Shown: positions 49,517-59,466, numbered from the stretch's first letter. The stretch is 64,000 nt of DNA from Comamonas fluminis (GCF_019186805.1 NZ_CP066783.1:2555501-2619500); one strand, 5' to 3'. Numbers and translations are program-made. Notes: a model not told the origin generated them from the letters alone.

Positions 49517-50284
49517 TCAGCGCACTGGCAAAAACTGCATGAATGGCCCGGCGATCAAGCCCTGCCCATAGCCGATGACGGCGCGGCGATAGCGCTCTGT
49601 GGTGTAGCTGGCGATCAGGTCCAGCCTGCCAATGATTTTTCCCATTTCCCGCTCAAAGCTGAGGTTGCGCTCGCTGTCTGCTATCTGATTTGATAGCAGC
49701 AAGGGCTTGCCATCTGTGGCGCGGCGCGAGTTGAGAATCCAGTTGGCAATTTCCAGATTGCGCGCTGCATTGAAGACATGCTGCGGGTCCAGACCATCGA
49801 TCAGGGTGAACGAGGTACGCCCGCCGTGCGCAGTAATCAGCATATCGCCCGCCGCGTAGATAAAAGCCGCAATGCGGTCGCCGGCAAAATCGGGCTGCAG
49901 CGCCAGTGACAGCGCAGCCACATCGCGCTTGCCCTGAAGCTCATGCCAGGGCTGGCGCTCGAGCACGGCAATGCGCACATAGGCCACGGCGGCTTCCCGA
50001 CTCTCGGCTGTGGCACGCCACTGGCCGGGGTTGCGGCGGTAGAGCTTGTCCATCAGCGCAAACAGACTGTCCAGGTTTTCCTTCATGGCCAGCGTGGCCA
50101 TGCGGTTGCTGTCGGATTGCAGCAGCTCACCACCGCGAAAGCCCTCCCCTTCCACCTTGCCGTGGTTGGTGGGCGCGCTGGAGCAGCCTGCCAGCAGCAC
50201 GCTCAGCAGCGCAGTCGCAAGCACAGCCCGCAGGCTGGGATGGCTTAACGCGGTCTCATGGCAAATGGCATGGGCTGCAGACAT
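49517..50284 (-). CDS. lipoprotein of unknown function
   Basis: A 255-residue protein with a signal peptide ending in lipobox LLAGC. The mature part is helical, with the segments RMATLAMKENLDSLFALMDKLYRRNPGQW and DMLITAHGGRTSFTLIDGLDPQHVFNAARNLEIANWIL. Probably outer-membrane anchored. I do not recognise the family. Part of the coding sequence (49681-49708, giving LLLSNQIADSE) coincides with an arm of the palindromic repeat. It converges on the cupin gene, 1 bp apart. Confidence 0.75.
   Translation of the reverse strand: MSAAHAICHETALSHPSLRAVLATALLSVLLAGCSSAPTNHGKVEGEGFRGGELLQSDSNRMATLAMKENLDSLFALMDKLYRRNPGQWRATAESREAAVAYVRIAVLERQPWHELQGKRDVAALSLALQPDFAGDRIAAFIYAAGDMLITAHGGRTSFTLIDGLDPQHVFNAARNLEIANWILNSRRATDGKPLLLSNQIADSERNLSFEREMGKIIGRLDLIASYTTERYRRAVIGYGQGLIAGPFMQFLPVR
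49681..49708. repeat. dispersed repeat arm within a lipoprotein gene
   Basis: CTATCTGATTTGATAGCAGCAAGGGCTT matches the A/T end and GATAGC core of the repeat family and is read in frame on the minus strand. Confidence 0.45.
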
Positions 50285-50375
50285 TGGGCAAACATAGCAG
50301 CAGATGCCGCTTGTTTGCTGGGGTTTGCGCTACAGATTTGTTATCAATCGTGAATCACGAGCCGTGCAAGCCTAG

Positions 50376-50559
50376 GGTCTGTTGAGAATTGAGCGGGGTC
50401 GCGAAGGATTCTGGCCGCTTGCCAATCTAGGCGCGTGACGCCGTGCGGGTGCCTACCCGATGTATCCCCATAACTGGAACGCAACAACGAGTGGCGGGCG
50501 GCCAGATTCCTTCCCTTCGGGTTGCAGCGACAGGATCCCCGCCTAAATCTCAACAGACC
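50376..50559. mobile_element. 184-bp MITE-like element with CTAG target duplication
   Basis: Terminal inverted repeats GGTCTGTTGAGA / TCTCAACAGACC bound the element. CTAG occurs directly outside both ends (50372-50375 and 50560-50563). It has no transposase frame. The right-hand CTAG contains the TAG stop codon of the MocR gene. The 57-bp element at 52835 shares both outer ends. The target pattern resembles that of some IS5-family elements, which is inference. Confidence 0.78.
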
Positions 50560-52062
50560 CTAGCGCCGCAACTGCGCCAAAAGCTGCTCCAGCAGCTTCC
50601 AGGGCGCTGCCTGATCGGCCATGGCCACGGGCACACGCAGCATGCTGCTGCTGACTTGCTGAGGCGAAAATAGTACGCCCGGAGCCAGCAGCAGCTCGCT
50701 GGCCGCCGCCTGCCTTGCCAGCACTTCGGTATCCACACCGCAGTCCACCCAGGCAAAGGTTCCCGCAAGAGGTTCGTGATGGGCATGGCAGCCCAGCGTT
50801 TCAAGCTTGCGGAGGCAGCGGTTGCGGGCCCTGTCCACGCGCTCGCGCAGCCGGTCCACATGCTTACGGTAGGAACCATCGGCCAGGATGTGGTGCACGA
50901 TCTGCTCGGCAGGCAGCGACGAAGTCAGCCCTGACAGCAGCTTCATATCGGTGAGCCGGTGCACATATTCAGGCCTGGCCGCCACATAGCCCACACGCAG
51001 GCAGCCGGACAAGGTTTTGGAGAAGCCGCCCACCAGAATCACGCGCTGCAGCCTGTCCATCGCCGCCAGCCGCAGCGGCATGCTGCCCAGAAAATCGGCA
51101 TAGGTATCGTCTTCAACCAGCAGAAAATCGTGCCGCTCGGCAATGCGCAGCACCTCGTGGGCCACACCTGCGGACAAGCTCAGGCCCGTGGGGTTGTGCA
51201 CCACGGTGTTGAGGATGAAAAGCCGGGGCTTGTGCTGCTGGGCCAGAGACTCCAGCGCCGCAACGTCCGGCCCACCGGGCAGGCGCGGCACGCCCACCAC
51301 GTTGACGCCCATGAGCTTGAGCCGCCCGAAGATCAGAAACCATGCGGGATCTTCCACCAGCACGGTATCGCCAGGCTTGAGAAAGCAGCGCACGATGAGA
51401 TCAAGACCCTGGGTAACGCCGCCCACGGTCATCAGATTCAGCTCCGGGTGAGCGGGAACCTCTTGCGCCTGCAGTTGCGATGCAATCTGCTGGCGCAGTG
51501 GCAAATGGCCTTGTGGCTGGCCGTAGCTCAGCAGGCTCAGCTCCGCCTTGGGACCCTGGCGGGTAATGGCCCGCATGGCGCTGGTTATCAGGCCCTGATC
51601 CATCCAGTGCGCAGGCAGGCAGCCCGCGCTGCCCGTGCCGTCCCCTCCCTCTCGGAAAATGCCACGCAGCAAGTAGGCCGTATCAAACTCCAGAGACTGC
51701 GCCGCAGCCGCCTGCATCTGCGCCGCAGGCTCGACCACACGGCGCTGCGCTGCCACATAAAACCCGCTGCCGCGCCGCGACTGAAGCAGCCCTTGCGCAG
51801 CCAGCCGGTCATAGGCCTGAACCACCGTATCACGGCTCACGCCTGAGGCCTGCGCCAGCGCCCGCACCGACGGCAGGCGCATACCGGCGCGCATTCCGTG
51901 GTTGCGAATCAGGGTGCCGAAATGCTCCACCAGTTGCTCTGCCAGCCCGATGGCGCTGGAGCGCATGGGCTGCCAGCCCATGGCGGCGGCTGTAGTGCCA
52001 GAGGTCTGGGCTGCAGAGGCGGATTCGGATTCGGATTCGAGCTCGGGCTTGGCGTCCAGCAT
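50560..52062 (-). CDS. MocR-family regulator (GntR helix-turn-helix fused to aminotransferase-like domain)
   Basis: 500 residues: an acidic Ser/Glu repeat N-terminus, then a GntR winged helix (GMRLPSVRALAQASGVSRDTVVQAYDRLAAQGLLQSRRGSGFYV) and a fold-type I aminotransferase domain (LMTVGGVTQGLDLIVRCFLKPGDTVLVEDPAWF; NPTGLSLS; PLP Lys in GGFSKTLSGCLRVGYV). Such proteins use PLP or an amine effector to control genes. It diverges from a LysE-type exporter with a 154-bp gap and probably regulates it. Its stop codon abuts a MITE-like element. Confidence 0.92.
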   Translation of the reverse strand: MLDAKPELESESESASAAQTSGTTAAAMGWQPMRSSAIGLAEQLVEHFGTLIRNHGMRAGMRLPSVRALAQASGVSRDTVVQAYDRLAAQGLLQSRRGSGFYVAAQRRVVEPAAQMQAAAAQSLEFDTAYLLRGIFREGGDGTGSAGCLPAHWMDQGLITSAMRAITRQGPKAELSLLSYGQPQGHLPLRQQIASQLQAQEVPAHPELNLMTVGGVTQGLDLIVRCFLKPGDTVLVEDPAWFLIFGRLKLMGVNVVGVPRLPGGPDVAALESLAQQHKPRLFILNTVVHNPTGLSLSAGVAHEVLRIAERHDFLLVEDDTYADFLGSMPLRLAAMDRLQRVILVGGFSKTLSGCLRVGYVAARPEYVHRLTDMKLLSGLTSSLPAEQIVHHILADGSYRKHVDRLRERVDRARNRCLRKLETLGCHAHHEPLAGTFAWVDCGVDTEVLARQAAASELLLAPGVLFSPQQVSSSMLRVPVAMADQAAPWKLLEQLLAQLRR

Positions 52063-52216
52063 GGCTTGGCTCCAACAGGGTCAAGAAGAGTCAGGAAGAA
52101 AGTGTCCGGGTCATGAAAGCAGGCCAGCTCATTAACTGGCCTGCACAAGTGTACTGCTACTGTACTGATTTCAGCCATTAGCATGGAGCACACAACAAGC
52201 CCCGACCAAGACTGCC

Positions 52217-52834
52217 ATGTCCTATCTGACCACCTCCACTGCTTTCATCCTGCCGCTGGCCATGTTTGCCTTTGTCAGCTCCGTCACGCCCGGCCCCAAC
52301 AATGTGATGCTCACCGCCTCCGGTGCCACCTTTGGCTACCGCCGCAGCGTGCCGCATATGCTGGGCATCTGTCTGGGCGTGGTGGTGATGGTGCTGCTGA
52401 TTGGCGCAGGCCTGGGCAAGCTGTTCGAGGCCGAGCCCCGCATTTACACCCTGCTCAAATACGTGGGCGCCGCCTATCTGGTCTGGCTGGCCTGGAAGAT
52501 TGCGCTGTCTGGCAGCGTGGACCAGGGCAAATCGGGCAGCCAGCCCTTCAGCTTCTGGCAAGCCGCCGCCTTTCAGTGGGTCAACCCCAAGGCCTGGATC
52601 ATGGCGGTGGGGGTGGTGGCCACCTACACCCCGCGCGAGGGCTTTTTCATGAACCTGCTGCTGTCAGCACTGGTGCTGGGCCTGGTCAACTACCCCAGCA
52701 TCAGCGTCTGGACCCTGTTTGGCAGCACCGTAGGCCGTGCGCTGCGCACGCCTCAGGCCTTGCGCATCTTCAATGGGGTGATGGCGGGGCTGCTGCTGCT
52801 GTCGCTGGTTCCGATTTTCATGGAGCATGTCTAA
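52217..52834 (+). CDS. LysE/RhtB-family amino-acid exporter
   Basis: A 205-residue membrane protein with about six hydrophobic segments. The family N-terminus SSVTPGPNNVMLTASGATFGYRRSVPHMLGICLGVVVMVLLIG and AFQWVNPKAWIMAVG are diagnostic. It should export an amino acid or a derivative. Its TAA stop lies within the CTAA target duplication of the 57-bp element that follows. Confidence 0.92.
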   Translation: MSYLTTSTAFILPLAMFAFVSSVTPGPNNVMLTASGATFGYRRSVPHMLGICLGVVVMVLLIGAGLGKLFEAEPRIYTLLKYVGAAYLVWLAWKIALSGSVDQGKSGSQPFSFWQAAAFQWVNPKAWIMAVGVVATYTPREGFFMNLLLSALVLGLVNYPSISVWTLFGSTVGRALRTPQALRIFNGVMAGLLLLSLVPIFMEHV

Positions 52835-52891
52835 GGTCTGTTGAGATTTAGGCGAGGATCCTTCGCGACCTCGCTCAATTCTCAACAGACC
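52835..52891. mobile_element. 57-bp MITE-like element, internal-deletion relative of the 50376 element
   Basis: The same terminal repeats GGTCTGTTGAGA / TCTCAACAGACC, with CTAA on both sides (52831-52834 and 52892-52895). Reverse-complemented, its left 30 bp match the left end of the 184-bp element and its right 25 bp match the other end. The join falls at a GGAT shared by both ends. Confidence 0.8.
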
Positions 52892-52904
52892 CTAAACTTG
52901 GCGC

Positions 52905-53420
52905 ATGCCCTATGAGATACGCCCACTGACCGAGTCCGACCTTCGCAGCTATCGCGCCCTTCGCCTGCAGGCTTTGACGGAGTGCCCCAGCGCCTTTGGT
53001 GCCACGCCCAGCACCGAACAGGCACTGGAAGATGCGCAGATACTGCATCGCTTTGGTGGCGGGCCCGGTCAGATCATGTGGGGCGGATTTGATGAAGATG
53101 ACAAGCTCTGCGCCACGCTGGGCATGTACCGCGATACCGGGGAAAAGACGGCGCACAAAGGCCATCTCTTTGCCATGTATGTGAGCCTGCAGGCGCGTGG
53201 TCAGGGCTTGGCCCGTCGCCTGCTGGAGGTAGCCATCGTACACGCCAGCGCTCTGCAACTAAGGCAATTAATGCTGGGATGCAATACCACCAACCACAAT
53301 GCGCTACGTTTATATGAGCAAGCAGGTTTTCAGACCTATGGCCGAGAGCCTGCTGCTCTGTATGTCAACGGGGAGTTTTTCGACGAAGTGCTGATGGTGC
53401 GCCCGCTGGCATCCATCTGA
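52905..53420 (+). CDS. GNAT-family N-acetyltransferase
   Basis: A 171-residue GNAT: N-terminus YEIRPLTESDLRSYRALRLQALTECPSAFG, CoA loop VSLQARGQGLARRLLEVAI, and end NHNALRLYEQAGFQTYGREPAALYV, typical of the RimI/YitI type. Substrate unknown. It starts 13 bp after the 57-bp element, which may therefore affect its promoter or leader. Confidence 0.9.
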   Translation: MPYEIRPLTESDLRSYRALRLQALTECPSAFGATPSTEQALEDAQILHRFGGGPGQIMWGGFDEDDKLCATLGMYRDTGEKTAHKGHLFAMYVSLQARGQGLARRLLEVAIVHASALQLRQLMLGCNTTNHNALRLYEQAGFQTYGREPAALYVNGEFFDEVLMVRPLASI

Positions 53421-53453
53421 GCCCATTCAGCACCGCCAAAGGCCTGAGGCCAA

Positions 53454-54518
53454 TCAACGCGCCTCCAGCGCCATGACCTGCTCGGCCAGGCGGGCAATCG
53501 CCTCGTCCGACAAATCATCGGTCTCCAGCACCTGACGCTGGGGCCATTGCTGGAAGTGGTTGGACTGGGAGCGTTCGTAGTGCGGGTCGTAGTGGCGCAG
53601 CATCAGCTCTTCAAACAGGGGCGACAAGTCCTTGGCTCTGGCCCATTGCTGCCATCGGCCCACGGTTTCATTGCCTTGCAGTTCCTTGAGCCAACCCAGC
53701 TTGGTGGCCAGAGCTTCGGGGTCATCGCCCAGATAGGCATAGTCGCGCAGCAGATAGGACAGGCGCGCAGCCGTGGTGGCGCGCACCTCAATCACCGGCG
53801 CCTTGTGCAGATGCTGCACCAGCACCAGCGGCAGGCCCACGCGGCCGATCTTGGCGCTCTCGCCTTCCAGATACACGGGGCGCGAGAGGTCGAACGTCTC
53901 CAGTTGCTCTGCCAGCAGCGTCTCAAAACGCTTCTGGCTGGGCTGCTCAATGCCAGGCAAACCGCCAAGCAGCGAGCCCTTGTGGTTGGCATAGCCTTCC
54001 AGGTCCAGCACCTGCTCGCCGCGCTCGGCCAGCGCATGCAGCACGCGGGTCTTGGCCGAGCCAGTCGCGCCGCACAGCACACGCATCTGCAGCTGCGGCA
54101 CCTGGGTTTCCAGCTGCTCGATCACATGACCGCGAAACGCCTTGTAGCCACCGGCCAGCTGCTGCGCATCCCAGCCCACCAGGCGCAGCCAGGTCACCAT
54201 GGAGCCGCTGCGCAGGCCGCCGCGCCAGCAATAGACCAGTGGCTTCCAGTTGGCAGGCTTGTCGGCAAAGGTTTCGCGCAGGTGCCGAGCCAGGTTGGCC
54301 GACACATAGGATGCGCCCAGACGCTTGGCCTCGAATGGGCTGACTTGCTTGTAAATAGTGCCGATCTCGGCACGCTCTTCGTTGCTAAGCACGGGGCAAT
54401 TGATGGCGCCGGGAATATGGTCCAGCGCGAACTCGGCAGGCGAGCGGGCATCGATCAGAGCATCGAACTGGTGGCGTTCAGGAACGCGAACGGGCTGGCG
54501 GTGGGACACGGCAGACAT
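53454..54518 (-). CDS. selU: tRNA 2-selenouridine synthase
   Basis: A 354-residue enzyme (also called MnmH/YbbB) that replaces sulfur by selenium in 2-thiouridine at tRNA wobble positions, using selenophosphate from SelD. It has an N-terminal rhodanese domain with active-site Cys97 in YCWRGG and a P-loop GATGSAKT near residue 149. LEGESAKIGRVGLP is typical of the family. Length matches E. coli (364). It is 30 kb from selD in this window and converges on the GNAT gene. Confidence 0.95.
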   Translation of the reverse strand: MSAVSHRQPVRVPERHQFDALIDARSPAEFALDHIPGAINCPVLSNEERAEIGTIYKQVSPFEAKRLGASYVSANLARHLRETFADKPANWKPLVYCWRGGLRSGSMVTWLRLVGWDAQQLAGGYKAFRGHVIEQLETQVPQLQMRVLCGATGSAKTRVLHALAERGEQVLDLEGYANHKGSLLGGLPGIEQPSQKRFETLLAEQLETFDLSRPVYLEGESAKIGRVGLPLVLVQHLHKAPVIEVRATTAARLSYLLRDYAYLGDDPEALATKLGWLKELQGNETVGRWQQWARAKDLSPLFEELMLRHYDPHYERSQSNHFQQWPQRQVLETDDLSDEAIARLAEQVMALEAR

Positions 54519-54915
54519 CCATGGCTACGCCCGCGTCATCAGAGACCTGCGGGCAATGGCGTGGTCGGGCATCGGCAGGCTGCCATGAATCGGCAGTCGG
54601 CCTGAAGGCTCGGCAACATGAAGAACCCGCTGTCATTGATAAAAGCCAATCTGGCAGCAGGCCACGAAGCAAGGGTGTGGATCGAGCCTCGATACGCACG
54701 ACGGCTGCGACAAACTTGCCAGCCCCGCTCATTCCCTGAGATGGGGCGTATTTTCGCAGATGCTGGGCAGGGCTTCAGAGCGCAGCGCCAAAACCGCACG
54801 GGGCGCAGCTGCTTGCACAACTGCGCCCCGGCGTATTCAACAAATCAAGCTCCAGCCCCTATCCATAAAGCGCTGGCAGCTATCAAATCAGAAGTCCTTG
54901 AATTTTCAATCCCGC
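54519..54915. other. 397-bp intergenic region with hairpin and repeat copy
   Basis: No convincing gene. It has a perfect 10-bp inverted repeat (CGGGGCGCAG at 54799-54808, CTGCGCCCCG at 54821-54830) and a palindromic-repeat copy at 54860-54890 (TATCCATAAAGCGCTGGCAGCTATCAAATCA, split over two arms). The selU promoter is presumably near its left end. Confidence 0.6.
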
Positions 54916-55458
54916 TTACTTACGCGGCCGCAGCAACATTTCATCGCCGCTCATCTGCACATCAAAGTAGCGCAGAAAGTTCTGCCCCAGCAGTGCATCG
55001 TCGCTGTCATCGCCGGTGTAACCCGTTCCCACATGCAGATCGCGCACCACCAGGCTGGCCACGCGCACCTCGCTGGCCACCACGATACGGCCATCGCGCT
55101 CGCCGTTGGCCGTGCGAAAGCGGGCTTTTTCACCGCCTTCAAGCCCCGCCTTGCTGGCCAGCGCATCCGTCACGCTCACCGAAGTTGCCCCGGTATCGAC
55201 CATGAACGTCACCGGCTGGCCATTGACGGAGCCACGCGCGCGAAAGTGGCCATCCATGCCGCGCTCAATGCGCACGCTGCCGTCGGCCTGCACCCGAGCC
55301 TGCGCGGGCTTGAGGAAATGCTGCATGGCCAGATACATCACCCCCATGACGACCAGCCAGAACAGCAAAAACATCATGGTGCTGCGCCGCGCCACCGATT
55401 GGGTGGACGGTTCCTGGCTTGCAGTGTTCTTCTGGGGCGGTGTGGCGTTCAGGCGCAT
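54916..55458 (-). CDS. membrane-anchored retropepsin-like aspartic protease
   Basis: 180 residues: a cytoplasmic N-terminus, one membrane helix (MMFLLFWLVVMGVMYLAM) and a single clan AA domain with catalytic FMVDTGATSVSVT and the second motif DALLGQNFLRYFDV. This is the arrangement of the proteobacterial retropepsin-like family (TIGR02281); it would act as a dimer facing the periplasm. Natural substrates unknown. Confidence 0.88.
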   Translation of the reverse strand: MRLNATPPQKNTASQEPSTQSVARRSTMMFLLFWLVVMGVMYLAMQHFLKPAQARVQADGSVRIERGMDGHFRARGSVNGQPVTFMVDTGATSVSVTDALASKAGLEGGEKARFRTANGERDGRIVVASEVRVASLVVRDLHVGTGYTGDDSDDALLGQNFLRYFDVQMSGDEMLLRPRK

Positions 55459-55591
55459 GGACAGCTCAAAACAATGAATGACGCTGGCATTTTGCCAAGT
55501 TCACAGCCAAGGTCATCTGTTTGCTGCATTCACGCGTCCGTGCATCTGCGCGTACATTGCCAGCTGTCTGCAATCTCGTGATCAGCGCACC

Positions 55592-56350
55592 ATGAATAAC
55601 AACACGCTTCCCCCACTCGTTCTGCACTATGTCTTTGATCCGCTGTGCGGCTGGTGCTATGCCGCTGCGCCACTGGTCAAGGCGGCACGCAGCGTGCCCG
55701 GCATCGCCGTGCAGTGGCACGCCGGCGGCATGCTGACCGGCGCGCACACCCGCACCATCACCGCCGACTGGCGGGAAAAAGTGATGGCCAGCGATCAGCG
55801 CATTGCCGAAATGACGGGCCAGCCGTTTGGCGATGCCTATTTCAACGGTCTGCTGAACGACATCGGCGCACCATTGGACTCCGAGCCGCCCACCACCGCC
55901 CTGCTGGCAGCCGAATCACTGGGCGGCCTGGGCCTGGAAATGCTTTCGGCCGAACAAAAGGCCCACTATGTCGATGGCCGCCGCATCAGCGAAAGCGCCG
56001 TGCTGCGCGAACTGGCTGGCAGCATCGGCCTGGACAGCACGGCTTTTGACGCCGCCTATGCCGAGCAAAGCGGCGCAGCTACGCAAAAGCACATTACAGA
56101 AAGCCGCCAGTGGCTGAACATGCTCCAAGGCCAGGGCTTCCCCACCATTGGCCTGGAGTTTGACCACCCCGAACAACCCGGCCAGCGCGCTATTCAGCGC
56201 ATCGACATTGGCGAATGGCTGGGCGATGTGGACGGCTGGACCCAGCAACTGAGCGACTGGGCCGAACAGGTGGCTGGCCTCAAGCAGCAAACCAGTGACA
56301 GCACGGACCCCAGCTGTGGCCCTGACGGCTGCGAACTGCCACAGCGCTGA
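55592..56350 (+). CDS. DsbA-family (FrnE-like) thioredoxin-fold protein
   Basis: A 252-residue cytoplasmic protein with the redox motif CGWC near residue 18 in FDPLCGWCYAAAPLVKAA and the alpha-helical insert typical of the FrnE/HCCA group. The C-terminal tail ends in CGPDGC, which adds two more cysteines. It probably acts as a disulfide oxidoreductase or isomerase. ATG 55592 is the start; the frame is open to 55478. Confidence 0.87.
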   Translation: MNNNTLPPLVLHYVFDPLCGWCYAAAPLVKAARSVPGIAVQWHAGGMLTGAHTRTITADWREKVMASDQRIAEMTGQPFGDAYFNGLLNDIGAPLDSEPPTTALLAAESLGGLGLEMLSAEQKAHYVDGRRISESAVLRELAGSIGLDSTAFDAAYAEQSGAATQKHITESRQWLNMLQGQGFPTIGLEFDHPEQPGQRAIQRIDIGEWLGDVDGWTQQLSDWAEQVAGLKQQTSDSTDPSCGPDGCELPQR

Positions 56351-56370
56351 AACAGCAGCGCCAAGCAAAA

Positions 56371-56393
56371 CAGCCCTTTTCAGGGCTGTTTTT
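56371..56393 (+). terminator. intrinsic terminator after the DsbA-family gene
   Basis: CAGCCCT (56371-56377), loop TTTC, AGGGCTG (56382-56388), then five T. Confidence 0.9.
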
Positions 56394-56414
56394 GATTCGG
56401 GCGCAGTACAAAAA

Positions 56415-56508
56415 ACCGCGAGGCCCAACAAAGGGACGCCAAGCAAGAGCCGCCTCGCGGCGAGGGCGTCGTCCCCCTTGCGGGAAGGCGCAGAGCGCCT
56501 CAGAGGGT
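56415..56508. repeat. ~100-bp GC-rich interspersed repeat, copy C
   Basis: Directly after the icd stop codon. On the minus strand: TGAGGCGCTCTGCGCC, TTCCCGCAAGGGGGACGACG, then GCCGCGAGGCGGC. Same block order as copies A (5091) and B (36292). Confidence 0.7.
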
Positions 56509-56515
56509 AGACAAA

Positions 56516-57775
<1,260 letters not shown>

Positions 57776-58079
57776 GCTGTGGAATCTCCTAGTCTTGAAT
57801 ACTGTGCGGCGGCGCACCTTTATGGTGCTTTATCTTGCCCTCGATTTTGGCATCACGAACAAAGCAAATTTTAAGAAAAGCCGGATAAAAATCTGTCAAA
57901 CACGAAACAGTGTTTCCCGCGCCTGTCCTCCATCACCAGCCTGTGTGTCAGAACCTGTAAAACCCGATTCTTATGGCATGCTGGCTGATGCACACTGTGC
58001 ACAAACAGCGGCTTTCTGTCCTGACGCGTCAGATTCCCGCTTGTGGCGCCCACCCCTCTCCGTTTGGCAAGCTAGGCTC
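57776..58079. promoter_or_regulatory. divergent gap between icd and the DUF192 gene
   Basis: 304 bp, A/T-rich in its left half. It contains inverted repeat AAACAC / GTGTTT (57898-57903, 57910-57915) and a 13-bp palindrome TGCACA C TGTGCA (57989-58001). They are candidate operators; no protein is assigned. Confidence 0.45.
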
Positions 58080-58604
58080 ATGAAGAACCTCACCCCTGAC
58101 AAGACAAGACCTCAACACCAGCGCCCCGGCAAGAATTCCCTCTTGCGCAGTGCCCTGGCCACCCTGGCCTGCTCCACCTTGCTTGGTTTTTTTGCCCCCG
58201 CCGCCGTGGCGCAAAGCAATGGTCAGCCGCAGATGAACCTGCGCCGTGTTGATCTGACAGCAGGCATGTACCGCATTGATACGCAGCTGGCCATCACCGA
58301 GCAGCAGCGTGAAATTGGCCTGATGTTCCGCCGTGAAATGCCCCAGCAGGAAGGCATGCTGTTTATCTTTGAAGTGCCCGGTGTGCAGTGTTTCTGGATG
58401 CGCAACACCGTGCTGCCACTAACGGCGGCCTTTGTGGCCGATGACGGCACCATCGTCAACCTGGCCGATATGAAGCCCATGACCGAAGACTCCCACTGCT
58501 CGGCCAAGCCCGTTCGCTATGTACTGGAGATGAACCAGGGCTGGTTTGCCAAGCGCGGCATTCAGGCGGGCAGCAAGCTCAGCGGCGAGCCTTTCAGGCG
58601 CTGA
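58080..58604 (+). CDS. exported DUF192 family protein
   Basis: 174 residues: signal peptide (ALATLACSTLLGFFAPAAVAQS), then the DUF192 domain with QREIGLMFRREMPQQEGMLFIFEVPGVQCFWMRNTVLPLTAAFVADDGTIVNLADM. Function of the family is unknown. ATG 58080 is chosen over the far upstream open frame because the signal peptide begins there. Confidence 0.9.
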   Translation: MKNLTPDKTRPQHQRPGKNSLLRSALATLACSTLLGFFAPAAVAQSNGQPQMNLRRVDLTAGMYRIDTQLAITEQQREIGLMFRREMPQQEGMLFIFEVPGVQCFWMRNTVLPLTAAFVADDGTIVNLADMKPMTEDSHCSAKPVRYVLEMNQGWFAKRGIQAGSKLSGEPFRR

Positions 58605-58629
58605 AACCTCCCAGCCATACTCCAGCCCC

Positions 58630-59190
58630 ATGCGCTATCAGCCGCAGTTTCCAGCAGCCCTGAAGGACATTGCGCCTGATCTTCTGCAACGGCTTGGCAA
58701 GGGCGAGGCGTTCGAGCCCTACCCCGGCTTTACCGTCAACGTAAATGAAGAGTTGCTGCATGTGCCGTATCGCGTGTATTACGACGAACACCGGCTGCAG
58801 CAATGCATTCAGAAAACCACCGGCCCCACGCAGTGGCTGGCCTTGTGCCTGGGCAGCCGCCACGCCAACGGGCATGTGCGTGAAGCCTGCCTGCGCCAGC
58901 TCATCGCACAGGACTGCGCCTGGGTTGTGCCCTTCATCGTCCCACTGGGCGGAGACTATGTGCTGGAAATTGCCGAGTTTCTGGCGGCCCACATCCATCA
59001 GCTTTCTGCCCCGAGTTACGGGCGCTTTGCGGCCCAAAACCCGCAGCTTGTGACACTCTGCAAACAACAGGCGGCCAGCTACTGGGATTGCTATCACCGC
59101 AGACGCTATCCGCTGCTGCGCCAGCACCCGAGTATTCGGTTTCTGCAATGGGTGGATGCGGCAAGGCGATCACTGCTGCACGCAGACTGA
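58630..59190 (+). CDS. conserved hypothetical protein
   Basis: A 186-residue soluble protein with several His, Cys, Trp and Tyr (RHANGHVREACLRQLI; CAWVVPFIVPLGGDYVLEIAEFLAAHIHQL; YWDCYHRRRYPLLRQH). Good coding character, 25 bp after the DUF192 gene. I do not recognise the family. Its last 21 bp overlap the convergent CPCC gene. Confidence 0.7.
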   Translation: MRYQPQFPAALKDIAPDLLQRLGKGEAFEPYPGFTVNVNEELLHVPYRVYYDEHRLQQCIQKTTGPTQWLALCLGSRHANGHVREACLRQLIAQDCAWVVPFIVPLGGDYVLEIAEFLAAHIHQLSAPSYGRFAAQNPQLVTLCKQQAASYWDCYHRRRYPLLRQHPSIRFLQWVDAARRSLLHAD

Positions 59191-59466
59191 TGCCACTTTG
59201 TGCAGCACCCGTGGCTGGTGCTGATATCGGCCGCGCTCTGCGGGTGCAAGCACGCTTTTGCGCGACCGGTAATCACAGGCGCCAAAGTACTGAAAATTGC
59301 GCCGCCCCTCGCGCAGTGTCATGTGATTGGGGCCTGAGTATTGGTCGGGGCTGTCCACATCCCAGCCGCTGTCTTCCCAAAAGCAGACGGGGCAAATGTC
59401 GTACTCGCCACGGTCACTGAGCGTGAAATAGTCGCAGCACGGGCACTGATACAGCGGCATGTTCAT
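59170..59466 (-). CDS. CPCC-family cysteine-rich protein, paralogue 1
   Basis: A 98-residue protein with a probable zinc knuckle: YQCPCCDYFTL and CPVCFWEDSG, then HMTLREGRRNFQYFGACD. This is the CPCC (PF14206) pattern. Function unknown. A close paralogue is at 62083-62346; the two bracket an ABC transporter operon on the same strand. The C-terminus (HKVASVCVQQ) is longer than in the paralogue. Confidence 0.85.
   Translation of the reverse strand: MNMPLYQCPCCDYFTLSDRGEYDICPVCFWEDSGWDVDSPDQYSGPNHMTLREGRRNFQYFGACDYRSRKSVLAPAERGRYQHQPRVLHKVASVCVQQ

Noticed and set aside
54618..55205. 195-codon plus-strand frame
   Set aside because: Crosses the GC-rich hairpin and a repeat copy and then runs antisense to the protease gene; no family signal.
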